DNA of 64,000 nt from Ruminococcus sp. zg-924 (GCF_024433635.1 NZ_WNJZ01000001.1:62001-126000), one strand, 5' to 3'. Shown: positions 35,966-44,041, numbered from the stretch's first letter. Notes: generated by a model from the sequence alone, not told the origin. Made by a program: numbers and translations.

Positions 35966-37325
35966 GAAACTTATGTGCGGCAGAAAAATTGAAATACATT
36001 TAATTACCGTAGCGGAATTTCTCTACCGCTATGCATTTTTGCTTATTATACCGATTTTACAGTATCTTATCGTAAGGCCACAGGGGATTTTAGAAATGTT
36101 TACAACAGGCGGAATGAATGTTTTGCTTGCAGCGGCTGTTGTGGTTTATGCTGTGCTGAGGTACAGGTGCAGGAATGTAAGAATATGTAAGGGGAAAATT
36201 ATAGCGGAGAAGGGAGTTTTTTACCGTACAAAAACAGTTATATATGAAAAAAGGCTTGTCGGTGCGGCAATCAGACAGGGGGCAATTACGGCGATTTTCG
36301 GCGCATGCACATTATGCATAAGTACAGGAGAAGGACGACTGAGTGTTGTGGAATATATTAGGAAAAGACATATGGAACTGCCGCTTTTAAGCGTTTACGG
36401 AACAGTTATAAGGGCAGGCTTATTTCATTCGTTTGTTGCAGCGGCTGACGCCACAAGCGCACTTTCGGGACTTCTGTTGATAATACCGTTTTTAAGAAAA
36501 ACAGCGCCTGTTATCGGCGGAGCGTTAAGCGAGGGCTTTTACGGCGGTGTGGATTTGTGGTCGGGCATAGTATCTAAGGTGCTGCCGCCTGCGGCTGCGT
36601 ACATTTCGGGATTAATTGCGGCAGGATACGCCTTTGCTTTTATATATGAGCTGTTAAAGCATTTGAAAATGAGGATAGTAAAAAATGATGAGTCAATAAA
36701 AATAAGCCGAGGATTTGTATGGCGCTTTTCAGCAGTTCAACCGAGGGCAGAAATATCGGCATTGACAATGGAACAGGGAATACTGTGCAGAGTGCTTGGC
36801 ATAAAAAAGGTTTTTGTGCTGTCGTCGCTTTTTAAGTGCCTTGGCGCAGAGAGAGAGCTTATCTCTGTTAAAACGGGCAGGCTGAAAAAGCCAAAAAGCG
36901 ACATTGTAACGCCCAATAAAGGAAGTGTCTTTTCGTTTATAATGCTGCCTGCATTACTGCTTGTTTCGGCTGTTGCTGCTGCGTTTTATTTTCAGAGTGA
37001 GGGCAAAGCGGCAGCGGTTTCTATAATTCTGAGCATAGCTGTGCCTATTTTGATGTTTTGGGTTCTGTTGCGTGCCGCTGCTTTTGAACAGACGTTTCTG
37101 TGGATAGATGACAGTGGTGTTTTTGCAGGAAGCTTCAGCGGATTGCGACTTGTGCAGGTGTGTATTGATAAGGATAGGGTTAATATGATAGAGATAAGGC
37201 AGAGCTTAATACAGCGATTTTTTGGGAGTTGTAATGTTAGAGTATATGCGCATAACAGGAGAAAGCCTTTTTTGGTGCGCAGGATAAAAAGAAAGGGCTG
37301 CGTTAATGCAGCCCTGAGTTTATAA
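35949..37325 (+). CDS. YdbT-like membrane protein with repeated bPH2 domains
   Basis: About 458 residues with around six membrane segments in pairs and PH-like blocks after each pair (IAEKGVFYRTKTVIYEKRLV; IKISRGFVWRFSAVQPRAEI; VCIDKDRVNMIEIRQSLIQ). The start is the TTG at 35949: GGAGGAG at 35935-35941 lies 7 nt before it, and the gene overlaps the ydbS-like gene by 17 nt. An upstream GTG at 35931 lies before that site and is not supported. Convergent with pnp, from which it is separated by only 15 nt. Confidence 0.75.
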   Translation: MKKPSKKLMCGRKIEIHLITVAEFLYRYAFLLIIPILQYLIVRPQGILEMFTTGGMNVLLAAAVVVYAVLRYRCRNVRICKGKIIAEKGVFYRTKTVIYEKRLVGAAIRQGAITAIFGACTLCISTGEGRLSVVEYIRKRHMELPLLSVYGTVIRAGLFHSFVAAADATSALSGLLLIIPFLRKTAPVIGGALSEGFYGGVDLWSGIVSKVLPPAAAYISGLIAAGYAFAFIYELLKHLKMRIVKNDESIKISRGFVWRFSAVQPRAEISALTMEQGILCRVLGIKKVFVLSSLFKCLGAERELISVKTGRLKKPKSDIVTPNKGSVFSFIMLPALLLVSAVAAAFYFQSEGKAAAVSIILSIAVPILMFWVLLRAAAFEQTFLWIDDSGVFAGSFSGLRLVQVCIDKDRVNMIEIRQSLIQRFFGSCNVRVYAHNRRKPFLVRRIKRKGCVNAALSL

Positions 37326-37340
37326 GCTTTATTTAATTTA

Positions 37341-39527
37341 TCAGTTTCTGTTGTTTCTGCTGTTGTAGCGGTGTCCGCCTCTTCTGTCACCCTGAGGACG
37401 TCTTGGCTCAACATCATTTTCAGGAGTTAATCCCTCAACCTCAATAAGAGCCTCTCTTCTTGAAAGGTTGAGTCTGCCCTTATCGTCAATTTCAAGAACC
37501 TTAACCATAATGATGTCGCCTACGTTTACAACGTCTGAAACCTGTTCTGTTCTCTTGACGTCAAGCTGTGAAATGTGGCACAAGCCCTCCTTGCCCGGTG
37601 CGATTTCAACGAATGCGCCAAAGTCCATAAGCCTTGTTACCTTGCCCTTGAAGATAGCACCCGGCTCAGGATCTCTTGCGATTGTTTCGATAATATCAAG
37701 AGCACGCTGGCAGTTTTCACGGTCAAGACCGCTGATAAATACATGACCGTCCTCTTCAATATCAACCTTAACCTCGCACTCAGCCTGAATTTCCTTGATA
37801 ACCTTACCGCTCTTGCCGATAACCTCGCTGATTTTATCAACAGGGATAAGGGTTGAGAGCATTTTCGGAGCGTACTTTGAAAGCTCCTCTCTTGGTTCAG
37901 AGATAGCCTTGAGCATTATTTCATCAAGAATATAAATTCTTGCCTTATGTGTTTTTTCAAGCGCTTCCTTTACCATTTCAGGTGTAAGACCGCTTATCTT
38001 TAAGTCCATCTGGATTGCTGTGATACCTTCGTGAGTACCCGCTACCTTGAAGTCCATATCGCCAAAGAAGTCCTCAAGACCCTGAATGTCAACCATTGTC
38101 ATCCAGCGTTCGCCCTCTGTGATAAGACCGCAGGAAATACCTGCAACAGGAGCCTTAATCGGCACGCCTGCGTCCATAAGAGCAAGTGTAGAGCCGCATA
38201 TTGAACCCTGTGAGGTTGAACCGTTTGAGGAAACGACCTCAGACACAACTCTGATAGCATACGGGAACTCCTCAACTGACGGGATAACCGGAACAAGTGC
38301 TCTTTCAGCAAGTGCACCGTGACCGATTTCACGTCTGCCCGGACCTCTGCTTGGGCGTGTTTCGCCTACAGAGTAGGACGGGAAGTTGTAGTGATGCATA
38401 TAACGCTTTGTTTCTTCTTCGTCAATGCCGTCAAGAAGCTGCTGGTCGCTTATAGGACCGAGTGTTGCAACAGAAAGAACCTGTGTCTGACCTCTTGTGA
38501 AAAGACCTGAGCCGTGGGTTCTCGGAAGAATTGATGTTTCAGCAGCGAGAGGACGAATTTCGTTCATACCTCTGCCGTCAACACGCTTCTGCTCGTCCAA
38601 AAGCCAGCGGCGAACAACGAATTTCTGCGTCTTGTAAAGACATTCGTCAATCTTTGCTTCGCTGTCCGGATAAATCTCGTCAAACTTAGCGTGAACAGCC
38701 TCATATATTGGTGAAAGTCTTGCGTCACGAACCTTTTTATCGTCTGTGTCAAGAGCAACCTTAATATCCTCAATAGCGTATTCCTTGATAGCCTCAAACA
38801 TATCATGGTCAGGCTCGTTGCTTGGGTAGGTGAACTTTGCCTTGCCAATTTCAGCCTGAATGCCCTTTATGAACTCAATGATGTGCTGGTTAGCCTCGTG
38901 ACCTGCCATAATGCCGTTGTACATTACCTCGTCGCTAACACCCTTTGCGCCTGCTTCGATCATAGCAATGCGGCTGTCGGTTGATGCAACGGTAACAGCC
39001 ATTTCTGACTTTGCCTTCTGTGCCGAGGTCGGGTTGATTACGTATTCGCCGTCAACAAGACCAACGCTAACGCCTGAAATAGGACCGTTCCACGGAATAT
39101 CGGAAATGCTTAATGCAATTGATGTGCCTACCATTGCGGTAATCTCAGGTGAGCAGTCTGGGTCAACAGACATAACTGTGCAGACAACCGAGCAGTCATT
39201 TCTCATATCCTTTGGGAAGAGAGGACGGATAGGACGGTCGATTACACGGGAAACAAGTATTGCCTTGTCTGACGGTCTTCCCTCTCTTTTAAGGTAAGAG
39301 CCGGGAATTTTGCCGACAGAATAAAGCTTTTCTTCAAAGTCAACTGAAAGCGGGAAAAAGTCGATACCGTCACGTGGCTTTTCAGATGCTGTTACAGCAA
39401 CGTTTACTACTGTTTCGCCGTAGCGAACAAGACAGCTGCCGTTGGCAAGCTGTGCAATTTTGCCGGTTTCAACTACGAGCGGACGTCCGGCAAAATCTGT
39501 CTTAAAAACCTTATAGTTTTCAAACAT
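37341..39527 (-). CDS. pnp: polyribonucleotide nucleotidyltransferase (PNPase)
   Basis: 3'-5' phosphorolytic exoribonuclease and RNA degradosome component. 728 residues: two RNase PH domains (first starts FAGRPLVVETGKIAQLANG; second has LPRTHGSGLFTRGQTQVLSV and VVSEVVSSNGSTSQGSICG), then KH (VDKISEVIGKSGKVIKEIQ) and S1 domains (GAIFKGKVTRLMDFGAFVEI), ending in an Arg/Asn-rich tail. The ATG at 39527 has AGGAGG 7 nt upstream. An in-frame codon 15 positions earlier is not supported. It lies downstream of rpsO, the conserved bacterial pairing, and has a long structured leader suggesting autoregulation. Confidence 0.97.
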   Translation of the reverse strand: MFENYKVFKTDFAGRPLVVETGKIAQLANGSCLVRYGETVVNVAVTASEKPRDGIDFFPLSVDFEEKLYSVGKIPGSYLKREGRPSDKAILVSRVIDRPIRPLFPKDMRNDCSVVCTVMSVDPDCSPEITAMVGTSIALSISDIPWNGPISGVSVGLVDGEYVINPTSAQKAKSEMAVTVASTDSRIAMIEAGAKGVSDEVMYNGIMAGHEANQHIIEFIKGIQAEIGKAKFTYPSNEPDHDMFEAIKEYAIEDIKVALDTDDKKVRDARLSPIYEAVHAKFDEIYPDSEAKIDECLYKTQKFVVRRWLLDEQKRVDGRGMNEIRPLAAETSILPRTHGSGLFTRGQTQVLSVATLGPISDQQLLDGIDEEETKRYMHHYNFPSYSVGETRPSRGPGRREIGHGALAERALVPVIPSVEEFPYAIRVVSEVVSSNGSTSQGSICGSTLALMDAGVPIKAPVAGISCGLITEGERWMTMVDIQGLEDFFGDMDFKVAGTHEGITAIQMDLKISGLTPEMVKEALEKTHKARIYILDEIMLKAISEPREELSKYAPKMLSTLIPVDKISEVIGKSGKVIKEIQAECEVKVDIEEDGHVFISGLDRENCQRALDIIETIARDPEPGAIFKGKVTRLMDFGAFVEIAPGKEGLCHISQLDVKRTEQVSDVVNVGDIIMVKVLEIDDKGRLNLSRREALIEVEGLTPENDVEPRRPQGDRRGGHRYNSRNNRN

Positions 39528-39559
39528 TAGAATTCCTCCTGTAATGGTTATAATATATT

Positions 39560-39667
39560 TTACAGGGAGCACCGCTTAGCAATAAAACACGGGTTCAGTG
39601 TAATAAGCCTGTGTTTCACTGCTAACCGGGTGCCGCCGAAAAGTGATTTAACGGGCTGTCCCTGTAA
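39560..39667 (-). promoter_or_regulatory. long structured 5' leader of pnp
   Basis: Nested pairing over 108 nt. Outer stem: TTACAGGGA (39560-39568) with TCCCTGTAA (39659-39667). Inside it GCACC (39569-39573)/GGTGC (39629-39633), TTAGCA (39576-39581)/TGCTAA (39620-39625), and AACACGGG/CCTGTGTT. In E. coli a leader stem-loop cut by RNase III lets PNPase repress its own mRNA. The same logic here is inference. Confidence 0.65.
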
Positions 39668-39685
39668 TAATTAAAATTAGACGAA

Positions 39686-39716
39686 CAGGGCAGACGACGA
39701 AGAGCCGACTGCCCTG
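39686..39716 (-). terminator. hairpin after rpsO, probable attenuating terminator
   Basis: A perfect 8-bp stem CAGGGCAG (39686-39693)/CTGCCCTG (39709-39716) lies 10 nt past the rpsO stop. On the minus strand the tail is TTCGTCTAATTTTAATTATT, only a moderate T-tract, so some read-through into pnp is expected. Confidence 0.6.
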
Positions 39717-39726
39717 AAAAAGGCAA

Positions 39727-39990
39727 TTATTTACGAATGCCAAGTCTTGAAATGATTGAACGGTATCTCTCAATGTCAACCTTTGTAAGGTAGTTGAGAA
39801 GGCTTCTTCTCTGACCTACCATCTTAAGAAGGCCTCTTCTTGAGTGATGATCCTTTTTGTGAACCTTGAGGTGCTCTGTGAGGTCGTTGATTCTCTTTGT
39901 GAGAAGAGCAATCTGAACCTCAGGTGAGCCTGTGTCGCCCTCATGAGTTGCGTATTCAGCCATTATAGCCTGCTTTTCTTCTTTAAGCAT
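39727..39990 (-). CDS. rpsO: 30S ribosomal protein bS15
   Basis: 87 residues, standard length. It covers the 16S rRNA-binding motifs: [38 protein letters not shown], and [10 protein letters not shown]. The start is ATG 39990 with AAGGTGG 8 nt upstream; a GTG four codons earlier overlaps that site. It precedes pnp. Confidence 0.97.
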   Translation of the reverse strand: MLKEEKQAIMAEYATHEGDTGSPEVQIALLTKRINDLTEHLKVHKKDHHSRRGLLKMVGQRRSLLNYLTKVDIERYRSIISRLGIRK

Positions 39991-40009
39991 TTTGTATTCC
40001 ACCTTTTTT

Positions 40010-40090
40010 AATATTTCGCCGAACAGCTCAGGTTAAGGTCGGTGACTCCCGTTTGGGCATACGCCAAAATCCGAACGGCGGCGTTCAATT
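40010..40090 (-). promoter_or_regulatory. putative S15 autoregulatory leader
   Basis: The rpsO leader folds into a closed multi-branch element. CGCCG (40017-40021) and CGGCG (40076-40080) can pair as the base, enclosing a hairpin TTTGG/CCAAA flanked by CCGTT/AACGG. Bacterial rpsO leaders commonly bind S15, but in unrelated structures; I cannot assign it to a described class. Confidence 0.5.
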
Positions 40091-40094
40091 TGAA

Positions 40095-40123
40095 ATTATA
40101 CCATATAAATACAATTTTGTAAA
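40095..40123 (-). promoter_or_regulatory. promoter of rpsO-pnp
   Basis: On the minus strand, TTTACA (40123-40118), 17 bp, extended -10 TGGTATAAT (hexamer 40100-40095), just upstream of the structured leader. Confidence 0.7.
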
Positions 40124-40130
40124 CCCCGAT

Positions 40131-40166
40131 TTTGCAATAAAGATGGGCTTTGCAATAAAGGTGGGC
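40131..40166. repeat. two tandem copies of an 18-bp unit
   Basis: Units starting TTTGCAATAAAG at 40131 and 40149 differ at one base. The second unit runs into a small GTGGGC/GCCCAC hairpin. Otherwise the rpsO-hflX gap is AT-rich without genes. Confidence 0.75.
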
Positions 40167-40225
40167 TTTGCCCACAACCGTTAAAAAAAGATGCGTATAG
40201 TTTGTGCTTGTTATTAAAAACTTGT

Positions 40226-40254
40226 TTGCTAATAGTGCGATATTGTGTTAAACT
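40226..40254 (+). promoter_or_regulatory. promoter for hflX
   Basis: TTGCTA (40226-40231), 17 bp, extended -10 TGTTAAACT (hexamer 40249-40254). The leader is about 80 nt. Confidence 0.5.
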
Positions 40255-40338
40255 GATTTCAGAAAATAATGTTTTCTATGATGTTACTAAGCCCTAATTT
40301 ATTTTATTGCAAATTCACTCAAAAACAAGGAGTAATAA

Positions 40339-41586
40339 ATGGAATTTTACGAGAACGAAGAAATAAGACAGCAAGCGCTGCTTGTTGCGGTTGACACAGG
40401 CGAATATGATGCCGAGTCGTCAATGGCAGAGCTTTATGAGCTTGCAAAAACGGCCGGTGCAGACGTGCTGTCGCATATAATCCAAAAGAGAGAGGCTGTT
40501 AAAACAGCTACCTGTGTTGGCAGCGGCTGCCTTGAGGAAATTGCGGAGTATTGCAAAAACAATGACATTGACTTGATAATCTTTGACCGTGAGCTTACGC
40601 CGACTCAGATAAGAAATATTGAGGATAAGACAGATGTAAGAGTTATTGACCGTACAATGCTCATACTCGATATTTTTGCTCAAAGAGCAAGGTCTAAAGA
40701 GGGTAAGCTTCAGGTTGAACTGGCTCAGCTTAAATATATGCTGCCCAGACTTACCGGTAAGGGTACGGCTATGTCAAGGCTTGGCGGCGGTATCGGAACA
40801 AGAGGTCCGGGTGAAACTAAGCTTGAAACAGACAAACGCCATATTCGCACAAAGATGGAGAAGATTAAGGAACGCTTGAAAGAGTCGGAAAATCACCGTG
40901 AACAGCTTAAAAAGCGCAGAAAAAAGGACGGCGTTATAACTGTTGCAATTGTCGGCTATACTAACGCCGGAAAATCAACGCTTATGAATTATCTGACTGA
41001 CGCAGGTGTGTTGGCGCAGGACAAACTGTTTGCGACGCTTGACCCGACCTCAAGAGCACTTAAGCTGCCAAGCGGCGTTACGGTAATGCTTATCGACACC
41101 GTTGGTCTTGTAAGACGTCTGCCGCATCACCTTGTTGAGGCGTTTAAGTCAACGCTTGAGGAGGCGGCACAGGCTGATATTATTTTGAATGTCTGTGACG
41201 CATCGTCGGCGGAAGCCTCAATTCACCTTGAGGTAACGCAAAGCCTGCTTGAATCGCTCGGGTGCAGCGGCTCGCCGATAATTCCTGTGCTTAATAAATG
41301 TGACAGGGTGCAGGGACTTGACGAAATTCCGATTATAGGAAAAAGTGTTCGTATCAGCGCAAAAACAGGGCAGGGCGTTGAACGTCTGCTTGAGGTCATT
41401 GACGAAAATCTGCCGATAAGGGTGAAAAAAGGGTGTTGGGTTTTGCCGTTTGACAAGGTTGGATTATCAGCTGAGATACGCCGTGACGGCACGCTGATAT
41501 CGGAAAGCTACACAGAAAACGGTCTTGAAATTGAGGCAATTGTTGACGAGAGTATGTACGAAAGGCTTAAAAGTTTTAAAAAATGA
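40339..41586 (+). CDS. hflX: GTPase HflX
   Basis: Ribosome-associated GTPase that splits or rescues stalled 70S ribosomes. 415 residues. N-terminal HflX domain (DLIIFDRELTPTQIRNIED), a Gly-rich linker with basic coiled coil (MSRLGGGIGTRGPGETKLE), then the G domain: G1 GYTNAGKSTLMN, G3 DTVGLVRRLPHHLVEAF, G4 NKCD, G5-like VRISAKTG. Ribosome-binding site AAGGAG 8 nt before the ATG. Confidence 0.95.
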   Translation: MEFYENEEIRQQALLVAVDTGEYDAESSMAELYELAKTAGADVLSHIIQKREAVKTATCVGSGCLEEIAEYCKNNDIDLIIFDRELTPTQIRNIEDKTDVRVIDRTMLILDIFAQRARSKEGKLQVELAQLKYMLPRLTGKGTAMSRLGGGIGTRGPGETKLETDKRHIRTKMEKIKERLKESENHREQLKKRRKKDGVITVAIVGYTNAGKSTLMNYLTDAGVLAQDKLFATLDPTSRALKLPSGVTVMLIDTVGLVRRLPHHLVEAFKSTLEEAAQADIILNVCDASSAEASIHLEVTQSLLESLGCSGSPIIPVLNKCDRVQGLDEIPIIGKSVRISAKTGQGVERLLEVIDENLPIRVKKGCWVLPFDKVGLSAEIRRDGTLISESYTENGLEIEAIVDESMYERLKSFKK

Positions 41587-41607
41587 CAAAATTATACAAA
41601 AAAACTC

Positions 41608-41636
41608 TTGATTTACAATTTTGTTTGTGATATTAT
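41608..41636 (+). promoter_or_regulatory. promoter for the small lipoprotein gene
   Basis: TTGATT (41608-41613), 17 bp, extended -10 TGATATTAT (hexamer 41631-41636). Confidence 0.65.
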
Positions 41637-41664
41637 ATAGATGAAAAAGATAGGGGTGATTGCA

Positions 41665-42102
41665 ATGTTCAATAAACTAAGCCTCGGCAGAGTTATTGCT
41701 TTTGCTTTAGTTGTTTTAATGGCGTTTTCACTTTGCGCTTGCAGCACCTCAAATTCGTCCTTAGAATCATCGCAGCAAAGCAGTACGGTGGTTGATAATG
41801 CGCCTGCAAAATATGAATACGAAGATATTTCGGTAGATTCAATTACAGCTGTTGTTGGCAGCAAGGTGTATTTAGAGCTTTCATCAGACAAATCGACAAT
41901 TAATAATATAACCACTACTAAATACACGTATAAGTATGAAAATCTTACAGACAGCGATTTAAGCACATACGGCGAATATTTGCTTCAAAACGGTTTCGAG
42001 GAAGTGCAGACAAATGTATTTTCAAAAACCACACAGGTGGGTACTTCTATGAAAATTACTCTCGGTGGCAACGATGTTGTTGTTGAGGGAACCAAGCAGT
42101 AA
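41665..42102 (+). CDS. small lipoprotein of unknown function
   Basis: 145 residues. Lipoprotein signal peptide with a hydrophobic core (VIAFALVVLMAFSL) and a C-A-C motif, lipidated Cys about residue 26. A Ser-rich linker follows, then a compact alpha/beta-looking domain (YEDISVDSITAVVGSKVYLE, then LLQNGFEEVQTNVFSKTTQ). I recognise no family. The ATG at 41665 has GGGGTGA upstream; the ATG at 41641 has no site and would lie inside the promoter's start region. Confidence 0.75.
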   Translation: MFNKLSLGRVIAFALVVLMAFSLCACSTSNSSLESSQQSSTVVDNAPAKYEYEDISVDSITAVVGSKVYLELSSDKSTINNITTTKYTYKYENLTDSDLSTYGEYLLQNGFEEVQTNVFSKTTQVGTSMKITLGGNDVVVEGTKQ

Positions 42103-42157
42103 CTCCACATATTAACTTTGACATTTTCTTAATATTTTTCCCCTTTGACAATCAATA

Positions 42158-42196
42158 CAAAAACTCCGTGCGTTTATTCGTGCGGAGTTTTTGTTA
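42158..42196 (+). terminator. terminator after the lipoprotein gene
   Basis: An 11-bp stem CAAAAACTCCG (42158-42168)/CGGAGTTTTTG (42183-42193). The T-run makes it usable on either strand. Confidence 0.75.
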
Positions 42197-42227
42197 TAAA
42201 AATAAAAGGGATGGAAAGCTCCATCCC
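42193..42227 (-). terminator. terminator of the Lys/Ala-rich protein gene
   Basis: A perfect 8-bp stem GGGATGGA (42208-42215)/TCCATCCC (42220-42227), with TTTTATTTTTAT after it on the minus strand. Confidence 0.75.
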
Positions 42228-42274
42228 TGTGTCGGTTAACAATTTACTTAATTAACATTAATTAGTTTTGTCAA

Positions 42275-42706
42275 TTAGCAAAAATAAACGTCCATCTTGT
42301 TGCCTTCAAGCTCGCCGTTTACTACGAAGTAAGCTGCGCTCTCATCCGGCTTTACATATACTTCAAGGCTCTTGATATCGTCATTGCCGTTGTTTGCCTT
42401 GTAAGTAGCCTTTACGTTCTCAATAATCTCATCAACTGCTACCTTAGCACCGTTGAACTCAATATAAACCTTTGCCGGAACTGCCTTAGCAGCTGTCTTC
42501 TTTGCAGCAGGCTTCTTTGCAGCAGGCTTCTTAGCCGGAGCTGCCTTCTCTTCTGTTTTAGCAGCTGTCTTTGTTGTTGCTTTAGCAGCAGTTGTTTTAG
42601 CTGTTGTTGCTTTAGCAGCAGTTGTCTTAGCAGCAGTTGTCTTAGCAGCAGCTGCCTTTGTTGTTGTCTTCTTCTCTTCTGTATCTGTTGTCTTCTTTGT
42701 TGCCAT
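42275..42706 (-). CDS. DUF6465-like protein with histone H1-like Lys/Ala/Thr tail
   Basis: 143 residues in two parts. Residues 1-78 are a repetitive Ala-Lys-Thr tail (repeats of TTAAKTTAAKA and AAKKPAAKK). Residues 79-143 are a small folded domain (VYIEFNGAKVAVDEIIENVK, then SLEVYVKPDESAAYFVVNGE) resembling the DUF6465 family by memory. The basic tail recalls histone H1-like and nucleoid-associated tails, so nucleic-acid binding is a guess. It has a consensus promoter, so it is likely well expressed. Initiation at ATG 42706 with GAAAGGAAGG upstream. Confidence 0.75.
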   Translation of the reverse strand: MATKKTTDTEEKKTTTKAAAAKTTAAKTTAAKATTAKTTAAKATTKTAAKTEEKAAPAKKPAAKKPAAKKTAAKAVPAKVYIEFNGAKVAVDEIIENVKATYKANNGNDDIKSLEVYVKPDESAAYFVVNGELEGNKMDVYFC

Positions 42707-42770
42707 GGTAGTTTGTGCCTTCCTTTCTATAAATACGGTAAGTGCATTTGTCTAACCGACTATGTGAAGT

Positions 42771-42799
42771 ATTATATTCCCCTTTTTTTAGTCTGTCAA
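42771..42799 (-). promoter_or_regulatory. consensus promoter for the Lys/Ala-rich protein
   Basis: On the minus strand TTGACA (42799-42794), 17 bp, TATAAT (42776-42771): a perfect sigma-A consensus. Confidence 0.85.
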
Positions 42800-43051
42800 A
42801 CTAAAATTAACATAAAATACACGATTTGAGAAAATTTCTGTTTGTCATACAATAAAAGAGTTTTCAGCTTCAATTAATTTATTTATTTTACCAATAAAAG
42901 CTTTGAGTTTTTAGGGGCGTATTGCATAGCTTGAGGATAAATTTTTGGTTAAGCATACAAATTTGAAAACAAGCAATGTTTTTTTGCACAAAGAAAAAGT
43001 GTAGGTTTTGTTGAAAGGGCATAAGCGGATTTAAAGTTTGTCCTATATATA
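42800..43051. other. gene-poor AT-rich stretch
   Basis: About 250 bp with no open frame carrying a ribosome-binding site, and no clear hairpin or repeat. Confidence 0.6.
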
Positions 43052-43082
43052 AATAAGGTGCGGGAGTACCCCACACCTTATT
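43052..43082 (-). terminator. terminator of the 43091 membrane protein gene
   Basis: A stem AATAAGGTG-C-GGG with CCC-C-ACACCTTATT, followed on the minus strand by TATATATAGG; the T-tract is weak. Confidence 0.55.
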
Positions 43083-43090
43083 AGTTAAGT

Positions 43091-43627
43091 TTATCTCTTG
43101 TAAAACAGGTTTACTACAATTTGTCTTGGCAAATGCGGTTTCATTGCCTGCAAAAGCTTTTCGTTTGGGGTGAACAGCAACACACTTCTGCCGTGCTTTT
43201 CAGTGGTAATTACTGCGGCATAGGTTTTGTAATCCGTACTGTCAACACCGCAGGCACTATAAATATGTGAGTAAAGGCGTGTGTCAAAATCTCTGTTATC
43301 ATATTCGATAAGCTCCTCAATCTTTGAGGTTTCAAAGCAAATTATATTCTTGCGCTTGCGCTTTGACATAATTTTTGAAATTGTCATACTGCCGCTGACA
43401 AAGCTGTATTCGTATTCAACTTTGAGATTTGAAAAAATGAACCACGCAACGTAGATTCCGCCGAGAAGCAGAAAGAAGCCTATCATAATAAAGTAAAAAT
43501 TGATAATAGGCGCAAGCATAAAGCAGGTGAAGGGTATGAGTATAAGTGCTGAAATTGTAATTATTTTAATCAGCAAATCTTTTTTGTCCTTTTTCTTTTT
43601 TACAACCTGTTCAACCATTGTGTCCAT
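43091..43627 (-). CDS. two-helix membrane protein, DUF6106-like
   Basis: 178 residues. A lysine-rich start (MDTMVEQVVKKKKDKKDLL) leads into two membrane segments (about 21-42 and 46-68), then a cytoplasmic domain of about 110 residues with a PH-like pattern (YEYSFVSGSMTISKIMSKRK, IEELIEYDNRDFDTRLYSHI, LLFTPNEKLLQAMKPHLPRQ). It resembles the clostridial DUF6106 group by memory; function unknown. Ribosome-binding site AAGGACGG before ATG 43627. Divergent from pheST, with the two promoters about 20 bp apart. Confidence 0.75.
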   Translation of the reverse strand: MDTMVEQVVKKKKDKKDLLIKIITISALILIPFTCFMLAPIINFYFIMIGFFLLLGGIYVAWFIFSNLKVEYEYSFVSGSMTISKIMSKRKRKNIICFETSKIEELIEYDNRDFDTRLYSHIYSACGVDSTDYKTYAAVITTEKHGRSVLLFTPNEKLLQAMKPHLPRQIVVNLFYKR

Positions 43628-43664
43628 AGCGTTACCGTCCTTATTTTATTTTAATAGCTGTATT

Positions 43665-43676
43665 GTGCATATGCAC
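43665..43676. promoter_or_regulatory. 12-bp perfect palindrome, possible operator
   Basis: GTGCATATGCAC lies just downstream of the predicted start site of the 43091 gene transcript, a position typical for a repressor operator. Confidence 0.4.
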
Positions 43677-43686
43677 GATATATTAA

Positions 43687-43715
43687 ATCATATCACAATA
43701 CTTGCCCAAATTCAA
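43687..43715 (-). promoter_or_regulatory. promoter for the DUF6106-like gene
   Basis: On the minus strand TTGAAT (43715-43710), 17 bp, extended -10 TGATATGAT (hexamer 43692-43687). Confidence 0.65.
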
Positions 43716-43734
43716 CAAATATAACACAAAGCTA

Positions 43735-43763
43735 TTGCATTTTTGTTGAATTAATGTTATATT
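43735..43763 (+). promoter_or_regulatory. promoter of the pheST T-box transcript
   Basis: TTGCAT (43735-43740), 17 bp, extended -10 TGTTATATT (hexamer 43758-43763). Confidence 0.65.
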
Positions 43764-43789
43764 TATTTTTGAAATTCAAAACGCATTGA

Positions 43790-44031
43790 TAAAGAAAGTA
43801 GCCGTACTAATACGCCGTGGGCAGAGAGAGAGCAACTAAGGCTGTGATTGCTCTTGCACGCAAGGTCGGTGAAGTTCACTTTTGAGCGGTGCGGCTTAAC
43901 GCTTTGGCAAGTAGGCCGCAACGGTTGGCACCGTTATATGCCGCAGGAGTGTTTGCTCTTTAGCAAAAATCAGGGTGGTACCACGGAATTTCCGTCCCTG
44001 CGTAGTTTTACGCAGGGGTTTATTTTTTTAG
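43790..44031 (+). promoter_or_regulatory. T-box riboswitch, phenylalanine-specific
   Basis: Contains the signature AGGGTGGTACCACGG (43972-43986), which pairs with the uncharged tRNA 3' end, and downstream a terminator stem CCCTGCGTA (43996-44004)/TACGCAGGG (44009-44017) with a long T-tract to 44030. In the stem I region, TTC in GAAGTTCACTTTT (near 43873) is the likely Phe specifier codon. Uncharged tRNA-Phe would stabilise the antiterminator and switch on pheST. Confidence 0.93.
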
Positions 44032-44041
44032 GAGGTATTAT

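Noticed and set aside
40131-40166. 18-bp tandem repeat as a regulatory site of hflX
   Set aside because: Only two copies, far from the hflX promoter boxes and next to a trivial hairpin; likely replication slippage.
42275-42706. Repetitive AGCAGC-type DNA taken as a possible CRISPR or satellite
   Set aside because: The repeats are in frame and encode the Lys/Ala/Thr tail; spacing and unit length are irregular, with no spacers.
43790-44031. Leader of pheS considered as a simple peptide attenuator
   Set aside because: The T-box sequence AGGGTGGTACCACGG, stem-loop order and terminator identify a tRNA-sensing T-box.
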